13,600 nt of DNA, from assembly GCA_018828205.1 (NCBI GenBank), contig JAHJWA010000100.1:1-13600 (forward strand). The letters run 5' to 3'. The notes beneath the pieces were generated by a model. The model saw only the letters and a list, made by a program, of their open reading frames with translations. It was not told the origin of the DNA and ran no database searches. This document shows positions 6,538-13,488 of the stretch, one piece after another (within the stretch, counting starts at the first letter, position 1; each line of letters opens with the position of its first letter). A program made the translations under genes and the position numbers. Source of the stretch: Alphaproteobacteria bacterium (lineage in GTDB: Bacteria; Pseudomonadota; Alphaproteobacteria; Sphingomonadales; Sphingomonadaceae).

Positions 6538-7302
6538 TCATTCCGTGACGGGAACGAGGTTGACCGCCGAATACTTGCCTCGTCGGTCGACCTCGAGATC
6601 GAACTCGTAACGCTGGCCCTCGTCGATGCCCGACAGGCCCGAGCGCTCGACCGCGCTGATGTGCACGAAGGCATCGGGCTGGCCGTCATCGCGGGTAATA
6701 AAGCCGAAGCCCTTCATCGAATTGAAGAACTTGACCGTGCCGGTCGCCTTGTCGCCGGTCAGCTCGCGCTTGGGCGGGCCAGCGTCGGCCGGGGCTGCAA
6801 CGACATCGCCGAGGATCTGGAGATCCTGCGCCGAGACCTTGCCACCGCGATCGACGAGGTTGAATTCGAGTTCCTGGCCTTCGCCGAGATTCTCGAGCCC
6901 GGCGCGCTCGACCGCGCTGATGTGGACGAACACGTCCTCGCCGCCGCTATCCTGCTGGATGAAGCCGAAGCCCTTCGCCGCGTTGAAAAATTTGACCTTG
7001 CCCTTGCCGGTGCCGACGACCTGCGCGGGCATGCGGCTGAAGCCGCCCGCGCCGCCTGCGCCAGCGCCGCCACCCGGTCCGCCGCGGTTGGGGGCGCCGC
7101 CGCCACCGCCGCCGCGGTAACCACCGCCGCCGCCCGAACCGCCGCGATCATTGTTGAAGCCGCCCCGGTCGCCGCCGAAACCGCCGCCAAAACCACCTGA
7201 CGATCCGAATCCTTCCGACGGGCCGCCCATGGGCTCGAAACCGTCTTCTCCAAATCCGTCGCGCTTGTCCCGTCCCCGACGGCGGCCTCTATCGTAACCC
7301 AT
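6538..7302 (-). CDS. Cold-shock protein with two cold-shock domains and a Gly/Arg-rich N-terminus
   Basis: A 254-residue predicted RNA/ssDNA-binding protein. Residues 1-15 are strongly basic (MGYDRGRRRGRDKRD). Residues 16-90 are a low-complexity Gly-rich segment with GGF, DRGG, YRGG and NRGG repeats, probably disordered. Two cold-shock domains follow. The first, about 99-165, has KGKVKFFN, KGFGFI (110-115) and VFVHIS (124-129). The second, about 184-254, has TGTVKFFN, KGFGFI (197-202) and AFVHIS (211-216). Both RNP1 and RNP2 motifs are intact, and both domains share HISAVER. Typical Csp proteins are about 70 residues with one domain, so this is a double-domain form with an added RGG-like tail. 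The ATG at 7302 gives the basic N-terminus but its ribosome site is weak (AAGG about 13 bases upstream); an internal ATG at residue 91 could make a tail-less form. It is divergent from terC. Confidence 0.92.
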   Translation of the reverse strand: MGYDRGRRRGRDKRDGFGEDGFEPMGGPSEGFGSSGGFGGGFGGDRGGFNNDRGGSGGGGGYRGGGGGGAPNRGGPGGGAGAGGAGGFSRMPAQVVGTGKGKVKFFNAAKGFGFIQQDSGGEDVFVHISAVERAGLENLGEGQELEFNLVDRGGKVSAQDLQILGDVVAAPADAGPPKRELTGDKATGTVKFFNSMKGFGFITRDDGQPDAFVHISAVERSGLSGIDEGQRYEFDLEVDRRGKYSAVNLVPVTE

Positions 7303-7566
7303 GATTCAAATCGTACCTTATCGCGCCGCCCCGCAGTGAAACGCCGGATCGCGGGCCGCATGGCAAACCCGGCGCTAGCGGAATCCGATCGTGATTCGTC
7401 GGAAAGTCCCGCCCATTACAATACCCTACATAGCCACAAAACCACGGCCAAGCGAATGATTTAACGTTGACGGTCGGTGTGCGGGTCAAATGTGACATTT
7501 TCGCATGGTGATTCAGGCGCGTATTTGGATATTGCGAAACGCTCTGCGCGACGCCAAAGGCGGGTG
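7303..7566. other. Divergent intergenic region, cold-shock gene / terC
   Basis: A 264-bp gap holding the control regions of both neighbours. It is AT-richer than its surroundings between about 7400 and 7530. A TTGACG at 7467-7472 could be a -35 element toward terC, but no good -10 follows at 16-18 bp. The long leader before the cold-shock gene (no coding, up to about 150 bases) would suit a structured cold-responsive 5' UTR. No small ORF with a convincing ribosome site was seen. Confidence 0.5.
7488..7500. promoter_or_regulatory. Perfect 13-bp palindrome upstream of terC
   Basis: AAATGT-G-ACATTT is a perfect inverted repeat with 6-bp arms around one base, located 66 bp before the terC ATG in the divergent gap. 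It is AT-rich in a GC-rich genome, so chance is less likely than for a GC palindrome. It looks like a dimeric-regulator operator; the regulator is unknown. Confidence 0.45.
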
Positions 7567-8379
7567 ATGGACATCCTCGCTCTGCTCTCCGATCCCGCCG
7601 CCTGGCTCGCGCTGCTCACGCTGATCGCGCTCGAGGTGATTCTCGGCATCGACAATTTGATCTTCATTGCCATCCTGTCGAACAAGCTGCCCGTTCACCA
7701 ACAGCAGCGCGCGCGGCGAATCGGGCTGATGCTGGCGCTGGTGATGCGGATCGGCCTGCTGATGCTGATCGGCTGGCTGGTGACCTTGCAGACCCCGCTG
7801 TTTGACCTCGGCATCCAGGGGGCCCCCAATGATTACGGCGAGCCGAGCTTCGAAACAGCTTTCTCCGGACGCGACCTGATCCTGCTGACGGGCGGGCTGT
7901 TCCTGCTGTGGAAGGCGACCAAGGAAATCCACCATTCGATGGAGCCCGAAGATCCCTCGGGACATATGCTCGACAAGACCCCGGGCGCGGCCAAGGCGGC
8001 GACCGCGACCTTCGGTGCGGTGATCGCGCAGATCGTGGCGATCGACATGGTGTTCTCGGTCGACTCGATCCTCACCGCGGTGGGCATGACCGACGACATC
8101 CCGATCATGGTCGCGGCGGTCGTGATCACGGTGGGGATCATGCTGGTCGCGGCCGATCCGCTGGCGCGCTTCATCGAGCACAATCCGACGCTGGTGATGC
8201 TGGCGCTGGCCTTCCTGGTGATGATCGGGGTGGTGCTGATCGCCGACGGCTTCGGATTCCACGTTCCCAAGGGCTATATCTACGCGGCGATGGGCTTCTC
8301 GGTCGGGGTTGAAATCCTCAACATCGTCCAGCGCAACCGGCGCCAGAGAAATCGCGAAGCCGAGGCGGTCGAAGCATGA
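7567..8379 (+). CDS. TerC-family integral membrane protein
   Basis: A 270-residue membrane protein of the TerC/Alx/MeeF family, several of whose members export manganese or support metal loading of secreted proteins; others are linked to tellurite resistance. About seven to eight hydrophobic segments are visible. Conserved acidic membrane motifs are E23 with GIDN (27-30) in the first segment, and AIDMVFSVDS (D160, D166) in a later one, both typical of the family. The C-terminus is short and charged (NRRQRNREAEAVEA), with no CBS or CorC domain. The ATG at 7567 is chosen; a GTG 30 codons upstream is open but adds a non-membrane, poorly coding extension. The stop overlaps the next start as ATGA. 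The ion handled here is not shown by the sequence. Confidence 0.93.
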   Translation: MDILALLSDPAAWLALLTLIALEVILGIDNLIFIAILSNKLPVHQQQRARRIGLMLALVMRIGLLMLIGWLVTLQTPLFDLGIQGAPNDYGEPSFETAFSGRDLILLTGGLFLLWKATKEIHHSMEPEDPSGHMLDKTPGAAKAATATFGAVIAQIVAIDMVFSVDSILTAVGMTDDIPIMVAAVVITVGIMLVAADPLARFIEHNPTLVMLALAFLVMIGVVLIADGFGFHVPKGYIYAAMGFSVGVEILNIVQRNRRQRNREAEAVEA

Positions 8380-8816
8380 GCGAGTTCCGCACGCTTTCCG
8401 ACACGGTCTTTGCCGCCGGCCAGATCGGCACCGAGGATATCGCCCGCGCCGAGGCGCAGGGCGTGACGCTGATCGTCAACAACCGCCCCGATGGCGAGGC
8501 CCCGGGCCAGCCCGAGGGGGCTACGATCGAGGCGGCGGCGCGGGCTGCGGGGATCGACTATGTGGCAATCCCGGTGGACTCCTCGGGCTTCGACCACGCT
8601 CGCATCGCGGCGATGCAGGCGGCGCTCGACAATGCTGAGGGCAAGGTCCTGGCCTATTGCCGCACCGGTACGCGCTCGACGCTGCTGTGGGCGCTGGCCG
8701 AGGCGCGCGGCGGGCGCGACCCTGCCGCGATCGAACGCGCCGCGCAGGCTGCCGGATACGATCTGGCGCCGATTCGCTCGGTCATGATCGAGCTCGCCGA
8801 GCAGGCGCAGCAATAG
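8376..8816 (+). CDS. DUF442/TIGR01244-family sulfur transferase-like protein
   Basis: A 146-residue cytoplasmic protein resembling the TIGR01244 family, the same fold as the N-terminal domain of Blh (beta-lactamase hydrolase-like) proteins, related to dual-specificity phosphatases and used in sulfide/persulfide metabolism. Landmarks are FAAGQIGTEDIARAEAQGV, the LIVNNRPDGE block (about 32-41), YVAIPVDSSGF, and the active loop CRTGTRS with C95 and R100. The Cys-to-Arg spacing of the six-residue loop is like rhodanese (CRxGxR) and shorter than the phosphatase CX5R loop, which favours sulfur transfer. No metallo-hydrolase or PDO domain is fused. It overlaps terC by 4 bases and is surely in the same transcript. 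Its true substrate is unknown. Confidence 0.9.
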   Translation: MSEFRTLSDTVFAAGQIGTEDIARAEAQGVTLIVNNRPDGEAPGQPEGATIEAAARAAGIDYVAIPVDSSGFDHARIAAMQAALDNAEGKVLAYCRTGTRSTLLWALAEARGGRDPAAIERAAQAAGYDLAPIRSVMIELAEQAQQ

Positions 8817-8863
8817 GCGCGCTGCCGCGGCTGGTCGCGCGCGTCCAGGCCATCGCCGCAGCA

Positions 8864-8895
8864 CCCCCCACCCGGCCTCCCCCTCAAGGGGGAGG
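8864..8895. repeat. Dispersed intergenic repeat, copy 1, with C/G hairpin
   Basis: A 23-base C-rich core (8864-8886, from CCCCCCACCC to CCCCCTCA) recurs at 13489-13511 with one difference. It ends in an inverted repeat CCTCCCCC-TCAA-GGGGGAGG (8876-8895). It lies between the convergent DUF442 and M20 genes and may also serve as a two-way transcription end, though no T-run follows. Such C/G-tract elements look like a genome-wide small repeat family. Confidence 0.6.
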
Positions 8896-8927
8896 AGCAG
8901 GCAGGGTCAGACCGAGACCATGATCCC

Positions 8928-10364
8928 CTAGCGGCGAAAGTCCAGCGGCGGATCGCGGTCGCCCAGCAGCGAGCGGTAGACATAGTCCGCCCCGCGCGAG
9001 GCATCGAATTCCGCTCTCGCCGCTTCGCGCAATTCCTCGTTCTGGAACAGCTCGACCGCCATCAGCGCCATCGATTTCGCCGCAACCTGCGCGCCCTTGG
9101 CGCCGATCGAGGTACCGCTCGCCGCGACCGCCTGCCAGCTGTGCGCGCTGGTGCCGGGGACCCAGGTGGCGGTGTTCACACCCACGGTCGGGGTGGTCCA
9201 GGAGACATCGCCGACATCGGTCGAGCCATAGCCCAGCGTCGTCCCATAGGACTGGATCTCGCCCGCGCTTTCCAGCGGCCTCGCCTGCTCGCCGAAGCTT
9301 TCCGCGATCTCCTCGGCCCAGGCGCGTTCTTCCGCGGTGTAGGTCACCCCGCCGACCTCGCGCAGCTTGGCGTCCATCATCCGCGCGAGCGCCTGGTTGA
9401 CCAGCAGCGGGTTGTTGCCGTGGATGATCTCCCAGCTGACCTCCGTCCCGGTTCCCAGCGCGGCGCCCTCGGCCGCCGCTTCGACCCGCTCCCACAGCGC
9501 GCGCACCTCGTCCGCCTCGGAATGGCGGACGTAATAGAACACTTCCGCGCTGTCGGGGATAACATTGGGCGCCGAGCCGCCCTCGGTGATGACGTAATGG
9601 ATGCGGGTGTTCATGCTGGTGTGCTCGCGCATCATATTGACCATCATGTTCATCGCCTCGACCCCGTCGAGCGCCGAGCGACCGCGTTCGGGCGCGGCGG
9701 CGGCATGCGCGGAGACGCCCTTGAAGCGGAACTTGGCCGAACGGTTGGCGAGCCCCGTGCGCGCCGCGGCGCTGTTCTCGTCGGCGGCGTGCCAGTGGAT
9801 CGCGGTGTCGACATCGTCGAACAATCCGGCGCGCGCCATATAGACCTTGCCCGAGCCGCCCTCTTCCGCGGGCGTACCGTAGAGCCGGATGCGCCCGGGC
9901 GTGCCGGTCGCCTCGAGCCAGCGCTTGACCGCGATCGCCGCGGTCAGCGAGCCGGCGCCGAACAGATTGTGCCCGCAGGCGTGGCCGGCGTGCTTGTCCG
10001 CCAGCGGATCGCGGCTCGGCTCTGCCGATTGAGAGATGCCCGGCAGCGCGTCGAACTCCGCGAGGATCGCGATCACCGGTCCGCCCTCGCCCCATTCGCC
10101 GACGAAGGCGGTGGGGATCCCGGCGACGCCCGGCGTGATGGCGAAGCCCTCCGCCGCCAGCTCGTCCTGCAGCAGCCGGGTCGAGCGGGTCTCGAGATAG
10201 CCGAGCTCGGCCCAGTCCCACAATTGCTGCGCCACGCGGGCGGTGCGCTCGGCCTCGCCCTCGACGATCGCGACCGGGTCGGCGCTCTGCGCGAAGGCCG
10301 GCTGGACCAGCACGGGCTGAAGGGCGAACAGGGCGAGACCTGCGAAAAGGGCGGATCGTTTCAT
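8928..10364 (-). CDS. Periplasmic M20-family amidohydrolase (AbgB-like)
   Basis: A 478-residue metallo-hydrolase of the M20/M40 amidohydrolase group, most like AbgB (p-aminobenzoyl-glutamate hydrolase subunit B). The Sec signal peptide is clear (MKRSALFAGLALFALQP...AFA, cut near residue 25), so it acts in the periplasm. Metal-site features are LAEFDALPG, HACGHN (H128, C130, H132), PAEEGGSGK with E167/E168, and a late GTSAHSW His. The dimerisation/lid domain lies between, with FKGVSAHAAAAPERGRSALD. The ATG at 10364, with GGGGA upstream, starts the signal peptide; an 18-codon upstream extension is not needed. There is no abgA partner beside it, so the true substrate (an N-acyl amino acid or peptide-like amide) is open. 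It diverges from the membrane-protein/desaturase unit with a 65-bp shared promoter gap. Confidence 0.92.
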   Translation of the reverse strand: MKRSALFAGLALFALQPVLVQPAFAQSADPVAIVEGEAERTARVAQQLWDWAELGYLETRSTRLLQDELAAEGFAITPGVAGIPTAFVGEWGEGGPVIAILAEFDALPGISQSAEPSRDPLADKHAGHACGHNLFGAGSLTAAIAVKRWLEATGTPGRIRLYGTPAEEGGSGKVYMARAGLFDDVDTAIHWHAADENSAAARTGLANRSAKFRFKGVSAHAAAAPERGRSALDGVEAMNMMVNMMREHTSMNTRIHYVITEGGSAPNVIPDSAEVFYYVRHSEADEVRALWERVEAAAEGAALGTGTEVSWEIIHGNNPLLVNQALARMMDAKLREVGGVTYTAEERAWAEEIAESFGEQARPLESAGEIQSYGTTLGYGSTDVGDVSWTTPTVGVNTATWVPGTSAHSWQAVAASGTSIGAKGAQVAAKSMALMAVELFQNEELREAARAEFDASRGADYVYRSLLGDRDPPLDFRR

Positions 10365-10429
10365 AGTGTGCTTCCCCTGTTGAGGCCCCTGCTTGCCGCA
10401 ATCCGCCCGCCGTGCCAATCCGTCGCACG

Positions 10430-10837
10430 ATGGAAATTCCCCCCGCCCTGCTGCAGTTCGCCGGATCGCTCGCCGCGATCGTGGCGCTGGCGGCGCTGGC
10501 CTGGTGGCTCAAGCTGGGCGCGCCGCGCCGGCTGGAAAGCGAGGCCGACGCGCGCCGCGAAGCGAGCGACGCGGACGACAGCTTCGAGCCGGTCGAAATC
10601 GCGCTCGACCATGACGGCCGCGCCGCGCTGCTGCGCGATGCCGCCGGGCGGATCCTGCTGCTGCGCCAGCACGGCGCCCATTTCGCCGGGCGGGTGCTGA
10701 CCCCGGCCGCGCACGCCCGGATCGACGGCGAAGCGCTGGTGGTCGATACGGCAGAAAAGCGCTACGGCGGGGTCCGGCTCGAGCTCGACGATCCTTCGCT
10801 CTGGGTCCAGCATATCGAGAGTATCAAATCGCACTGA
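10430..10837 (+). CDS. Single-pass membrane protein of unknown function
   Basis: A 135-residue protein not recognised from any named family. The N-terminus MEIPPALLQFAG leads to one hydrophobic helix (about residues 6-28, ending WWLK). An acidic linker (ESEADARREASDADDS) follows, then a soluble domain of about 80 residues with an alternating beta-like pattern (PVEIALDHDGRAALLRDAAG, ILLLRQHGAHFAGRVL). There are no cysteines and no conserved His cluster. The ATG at 10430 is preferred to a GTG at 10412; neither has a clear ribosome site. Its stop is one base before the start of the desaturase gene (TGACATG), so the two are almost certainly translated from one mRNA. Possible roles are a partner or anchor for that enzyme, but this is only inferred from position. 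Confidence 0.8.
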   Translation: MEIPPALLQFAGSLAAIVALAALAWWLKLGAPRRLESEADARREASDADDSFEPVEIALDHDGRAALLRDAAGRILLLRQHGAHFAGRVLTPAAHARIDGEALVVDTAEKRYGGVRLELDDPSLWVQHIESIKSH

Positions 10838-10838
10838 C

Positions 10839-11795
10839 ATGCCCGATTTCGATCCCGTCACCTACGCCGTCCCGGCCTTCGTCCTGCTCGTGCTGGCGGA
10901 GATGCTGTGGGCAAGGCGCAGGCGCCCGCATGCCTATGAACCGCGCGACACGCTCACCAGCCTCGCCTTCGGGCTGGGCAGCACGGTTGCGGGCGTGGTC
11001 TTCGGCGGCGCCATCCTGGCCGCGGCGCTGTGGCTCTACGACTACCGGCTGTTCGATTTCGGCGAGAGCTGGTGGGCGGTTTGGTGGGCCTGGCCGCTCG
11101 CCTTCGTGCTCGACGACCTGCTCTATTACGTCTTCCACCGCATGGCGCACCGGGTGCGCTGGTTCTGGGCGAGCCACGTCAACCACCATTCCAGCCAGCA
11201 CTACAATCTGAGCACCGCGCTGCGGCAGACCTGGACCGGCTTCTTCGCGCTGTCCTTCGTTTTCAGCCTGCCGCTGATCCTGCTCGGCTTCCACCCGGCG
11301 ATGCTGGCGATCGTTTCGGGTTTCAACCTGATCTACCAGTTCTGGATCCACACCGAGGCGATCGACCGGATGCCGCGCTGGTTCGAGGCGGTGATGAACA
11401 CGCCGAGCCACCACCGCGTCCACCACGCCACCAATCCGCGCTATCTCGACCGCAATTACGCGGGCGTGTTCATCGTCTGGGACCGGATGTTCGGCACCTT
11501 CGAGCAGGAACGCCCCGAGGAGGAGACGATCCGCTACGGCATCGTCAAACAGCTGGGCAGCTTCAACCTGCTGTGGGCGGTGTTCCACGAATGGGTCGGG
11601 ATCGCGCAGGACGTCTGGCGCGCGCCGTGGCAGCACAAGCTCTCCTACCTGCTGCGCGAACCGGGCTGGAGCCACGACGGCAGCCGCGAGACCAGCGCCA
11701 CGATCCGCGCCCGCTGGGAAGCGCGACGCGGTGGCGCGACCGGGAAGCCGGTTGCAGACGAAAACCCGATTGCCGGATCGGGCGAGCCTGCGTAA
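10839..11795 (+). CDS. Sterol desaturase / fatty acid hydroxylase superfamily membrane enzyme
   Basis: A 318-residue membrane protein with the eight-histidine di-iron pattern of the fatty acid hydroxylase superfamily, which uses oxygen to hydroxylate or desaturate lipids. Histidine boxes are H100-RMA-H104, H113-VN-H116-H117 and H191-H192-RV-H195-H196, with H171 (WIHTE) between. Membrane segments surround them (about 10-24, 45-67, 80-98, 135-170). The spacing and the HHRVHHATN box resemble bacterial sterol-desaturase-family proteins and alkylglycerol monooxygenase-like enzymes. It is flanked by a one-base gap to the small membrane protein gene and by a GMC oxidoreductase gene 25 bp downstream. 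Bacterial members act on sterols, hopanoids, carotenoids or ornithine lipids; the sequence does not decide which. Confidence 0.93.
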   Translation: MPDFDPVTYAVPAFVLLVLAEMLWARRRRPHAYEPRDTLTSLAFGLGSTVAGVVFGGAILAAALWLYDYRLFDFGESWWAVWWAWPLAFVLDDLLYYVFHRMAHRVRWFWASHVNHHSSQHYNLSTALRQTWTGFFALSFVFSLPLILLGFHPAMLAIVSGFNLIYQFWIHTEAIDRMPRWFEAVMNTPSHHRVHHATNPRYLDRNYAGVFIVWDRMFGTFEQERPEEETIRYGIVKQLGSFNLLWAVFHEWVGIAQDVWRAPWQHKLSYLLREPGWSHDGSRETSATIRARWEARRGGATGKPVADENPIAGSGEPA

Positions 11796-11813
11796 CCTCT
11801 TCCGCGGAAGAGG
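11796..11813. promoter_or_regulatory. Perfect 18-bp palindrome overlapping the GMC gene ribosome site
   Basis: CCTCTTCCGCGGAAGAGG directly follows the desaturase stop codon and is a perfect palindrome. Its right arm supplies the AGAGG of the Shine-Dalgarno AGGAG (11811-11815) of the oxidoreductase gene. As RNA it can fold into a 7-bp stem with a CGCG loop and would partly hide the ribosome site; as DNA it could be an operator. Confidence 0.5.
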
Positions 11814-11820
11814 AGAGAAC

Positions 11821-13404
11821 ATGGACGAATTCGATGTGATCGTTGTCGGCGGCGGCAGCGGGGGCAGCGCGGCTGCCGGTCGGCTGGCCGAAGCGGGCAA
11901 GAGCGTGTGCCTGCTCGAGGCGGGGCCGCGCAACAACACGGTTCTGGTCAAAACCCCGGGCTTCATGCCCTTTTTGCGCCAAGGCTCGAACTATCGCTAC
12001 GAGACGGTTCCGCAAAAGGGGCTGAATGGCAGAATCGGCTACCAGCCGCGCGGGCGCGGGCTCGGCGGTTCCTCGGCGATCAACGCGATGATCTACATCC
12101 GCGGGCACCGCTGGGATTACGATCACTGGGCCGAGCTGGGCTGCAGCGCCTGGGCCTATGACGATGTCCTGCCCTATTTCAAACGCGCCGAGAACAACGA
12201 GCAGGGCGCGGACGAATTCCATGGCGGCGACGGGCCGCTGCATGTCTCGGATCAGCATTGGCCCAACCCGGGCAGCAAGGCGTTCGTCGAGGCGGCGACG
12301 CAGCTGCAACTGCCGCACAACAGCGATTTCAACGGCGCGAAGCAGGAAGGCTTCGGCATCTATCAGGTGACGCAGAAGAACGGCGAACGCTGGTCCTCTG
12401 CGCGCGCCTATGTCGAACCCTTGCGCGGCAATCGCAATCTCGATGTCCGGATCGGGGTGACCGTCCAGAAGATCGAGATCGACGACGGCCGGGTGACCGG
12501 GGTGACCTATTCGGTCGGCGGCAGGCAGCGCACGGTGCGCGCGCGCGGAGGCGTGGTGCTGTCGGCGGGGGCGTTCAATTCTCCTCAGGTGCTGATGCTG
12601 TCAGGGATAGGTCCCGGCGCGCATCTGGCCGACCACGGGATCACGGTGAAGCGCGATTGCGAGGCGGTCGGATCCGACCTGCAGGACCATGTCGACTATG
12701 TGTCGAGCTGGCAGACCGAGAGCACCGAATTTATCGGCGACAGCCTCGCGGGAACGGTGCGGATGGCCAAGGCGATCATAGAGCACCGCCGCAAGCGGAC
12801 CGGGATCATGACCACACCCTATGCCGAGGCCGGAGGGTTCTGGAAGGTGATGCAGGATGCACCCGCACCCGACGTTCAATGGCACTTCGTCCCCGCCATG
12901 CTCGAGGATCACGGGCGGATGAAGGTAAAGGGCCACGGCTTCTCGCTCCATGCCTGCGTGCTGCGCCCCGAAAGCAGGGGAACGGTGCGGCTGGGTTCGC
13001 GCAATGCCGCCGACACCCCGGTGATCGATCCCAATTTCCTCGACGACGAGCGCGACATGGAAGTGCTGCGCAAGGGCGTACGGCTCTCGCACCGCATCGT
13101 CGCGGCGCCGGCGATGGCGCAATACGCGCCCAAGGATCGCTATCCCATCGATCTCGACGACGATGCCGCGCTCGACCATCTGATCCGCGACCGCGCCGAC
13201 ACCGTCTATCACCCGGTCGGCACCTGCCGGATGGGGGGCGACGCGGACAGCGTGGTCGATCCGCAGCTCAGGGTGCGCGGGATCGACGGGCTGTGGGTGG
13301 CCGACGCCAGCGTGATGCCGCGGCTGATCGGGGGCAACACCAATGCGCCCAGCATCATGATCGGCGAACGCTGCGCCGATTTCGTCAAAACCGCGCTCGC
13401 CTAG
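11821..13404 (+). CDS. GMC-family FAD-dependent alcohol oxidoreductase
   Basis: A 527-residue flavoprotein of the glucose-methanol-choline family, close in style to bacterial choline dehydrogenase (BetA) and aliphatic alcohol dehydrogenase AlkJ; it oxidises alcohols to aldehydes. The FAD-binding fold starts at once with VVGGGSGG (8-15) and E33. GMC signature 1 is around GRGLGGSSAIN (78-88) and signature 2 is GAFNSPQVLMLSGIGP (250-265). The catalytic pair is H464 (YHPVGTCRMG) and N508 (GGNTNAP), 44 residues apart. The ATG at 11821 has AGGAG five bases before it; a 30-codon upstream extension overlaps the desaturase gene and is rejected. No signal peptide. There is no BADH (betB) or betI next to it, so a choline role is unlikely. 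The link to the desaturase gene suggests oxidation of a hydroxylated lipid or alkanol. Confidence 0.95.
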   Translation: MDEFDVIVVGGGSGGSAAAGRLAEAGKSVCLLEAGPRNNTVLVKTPGFMPFLRQGSNYRYETVPQKGLNGRIGYQPRGRGLGGSSAINAMIYIRGHRWDYDHWAELGCSAWAYDDVLPYFKRAENNEQGADEFHGGDGPLHVSDQHWPNPGSKAFVEAATQLQLPHNSDFNGAKQEGFGIYQVTQKNGERWSSARAYVEPLRGNRNLDVRIGVTVQKIEIDDGRVTGVTYSVGGRQRTVRARGGVVLSAGAFNSPQVLMLSGIGPGAHLADHGITVKRDCEAVGSDLQDHVDYVSSWQTESTEFIGDSLAGTVRMAKAIIEHRRKRTGIMTTPYAEAGGFWKVMQDAPAPDVQWHFVPAMLEDHGRMKVKGHGFSLHACVLRPESRGTVRLGSRNAADTPVIDPNFLDDERDMEVLRKGVRLSHRIVAAPAMAQYAPKDRYPIDLDDDAALDHLIRDRADTVYHPVGTCRMGGDADSVVDPQLRVRGIDGLWVADASVMPRLIGGNTNAPSIMIGERCADFVKTALA

Positions 13405-13418
13405 ATCGTGGGAATCCT

Positions 13419-13436
13419 CCCTCCCCGCGGGGAGGG
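13419..13436. repeat. Perfect 18-bp C/G palindrome after the GMC gene
   Basis: CCCTCCCCGCGGGGAGGG lies 14 bp after the GMC stop codon and can form a strong hairpin. It has no T-run and is similar in composition to the C/G-tract repeats at 8864 and 13489. It may act as a transcript-end stabiliser. Confidence 0.5.
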
Positions 13437-13450
13437 GCCGTGGTGGGCAA

Positions 13451-13467
13451 GCGCGCCTCAGGCGCGC
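13451..13467. other. Short GC hairpin in the intergenic region
   Basis: GCGCGCC-TCA-GGCGCGC, a 7-bp perfect stem with a 3-base loop, between the palindrome at 13419 and the repeat at 13489. It has no T-run on either side; possibly part of one composite intergenic element. Confidence 0.35.
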
Positions 13468-13488
13468 GTCCGCTCCATCGGCGTGGTG

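Noticed and set aside
7477..7566. N-terminal extension of terC by 30 codons from GTG
   Set aside because: It covers the AT-rich palindrome region, is not hydrophobic, and the ATG at 7567 gives the normal TerC N-terminus.
7401..7566. EcfG-type general stress promoter (GGAAC-N16/17-CGTT) in the divergent gap
   Set aside because: No GGAAC/CGTT pair with proper spacing was found on either strand.
9141..10700. Plus-strand open frame (519 codons) antisense to the M20 amidohydrolase
   Set aside because: It is a mirror frame of a gene with clear metal-site motifs and a signal peptide.
10824..12318. Minus-strand open frames antisense to the desaturase and GMC genes
   Set aside because: They are mirror frames without motifs; the plus strand has complete His boxes and FAD motifs.
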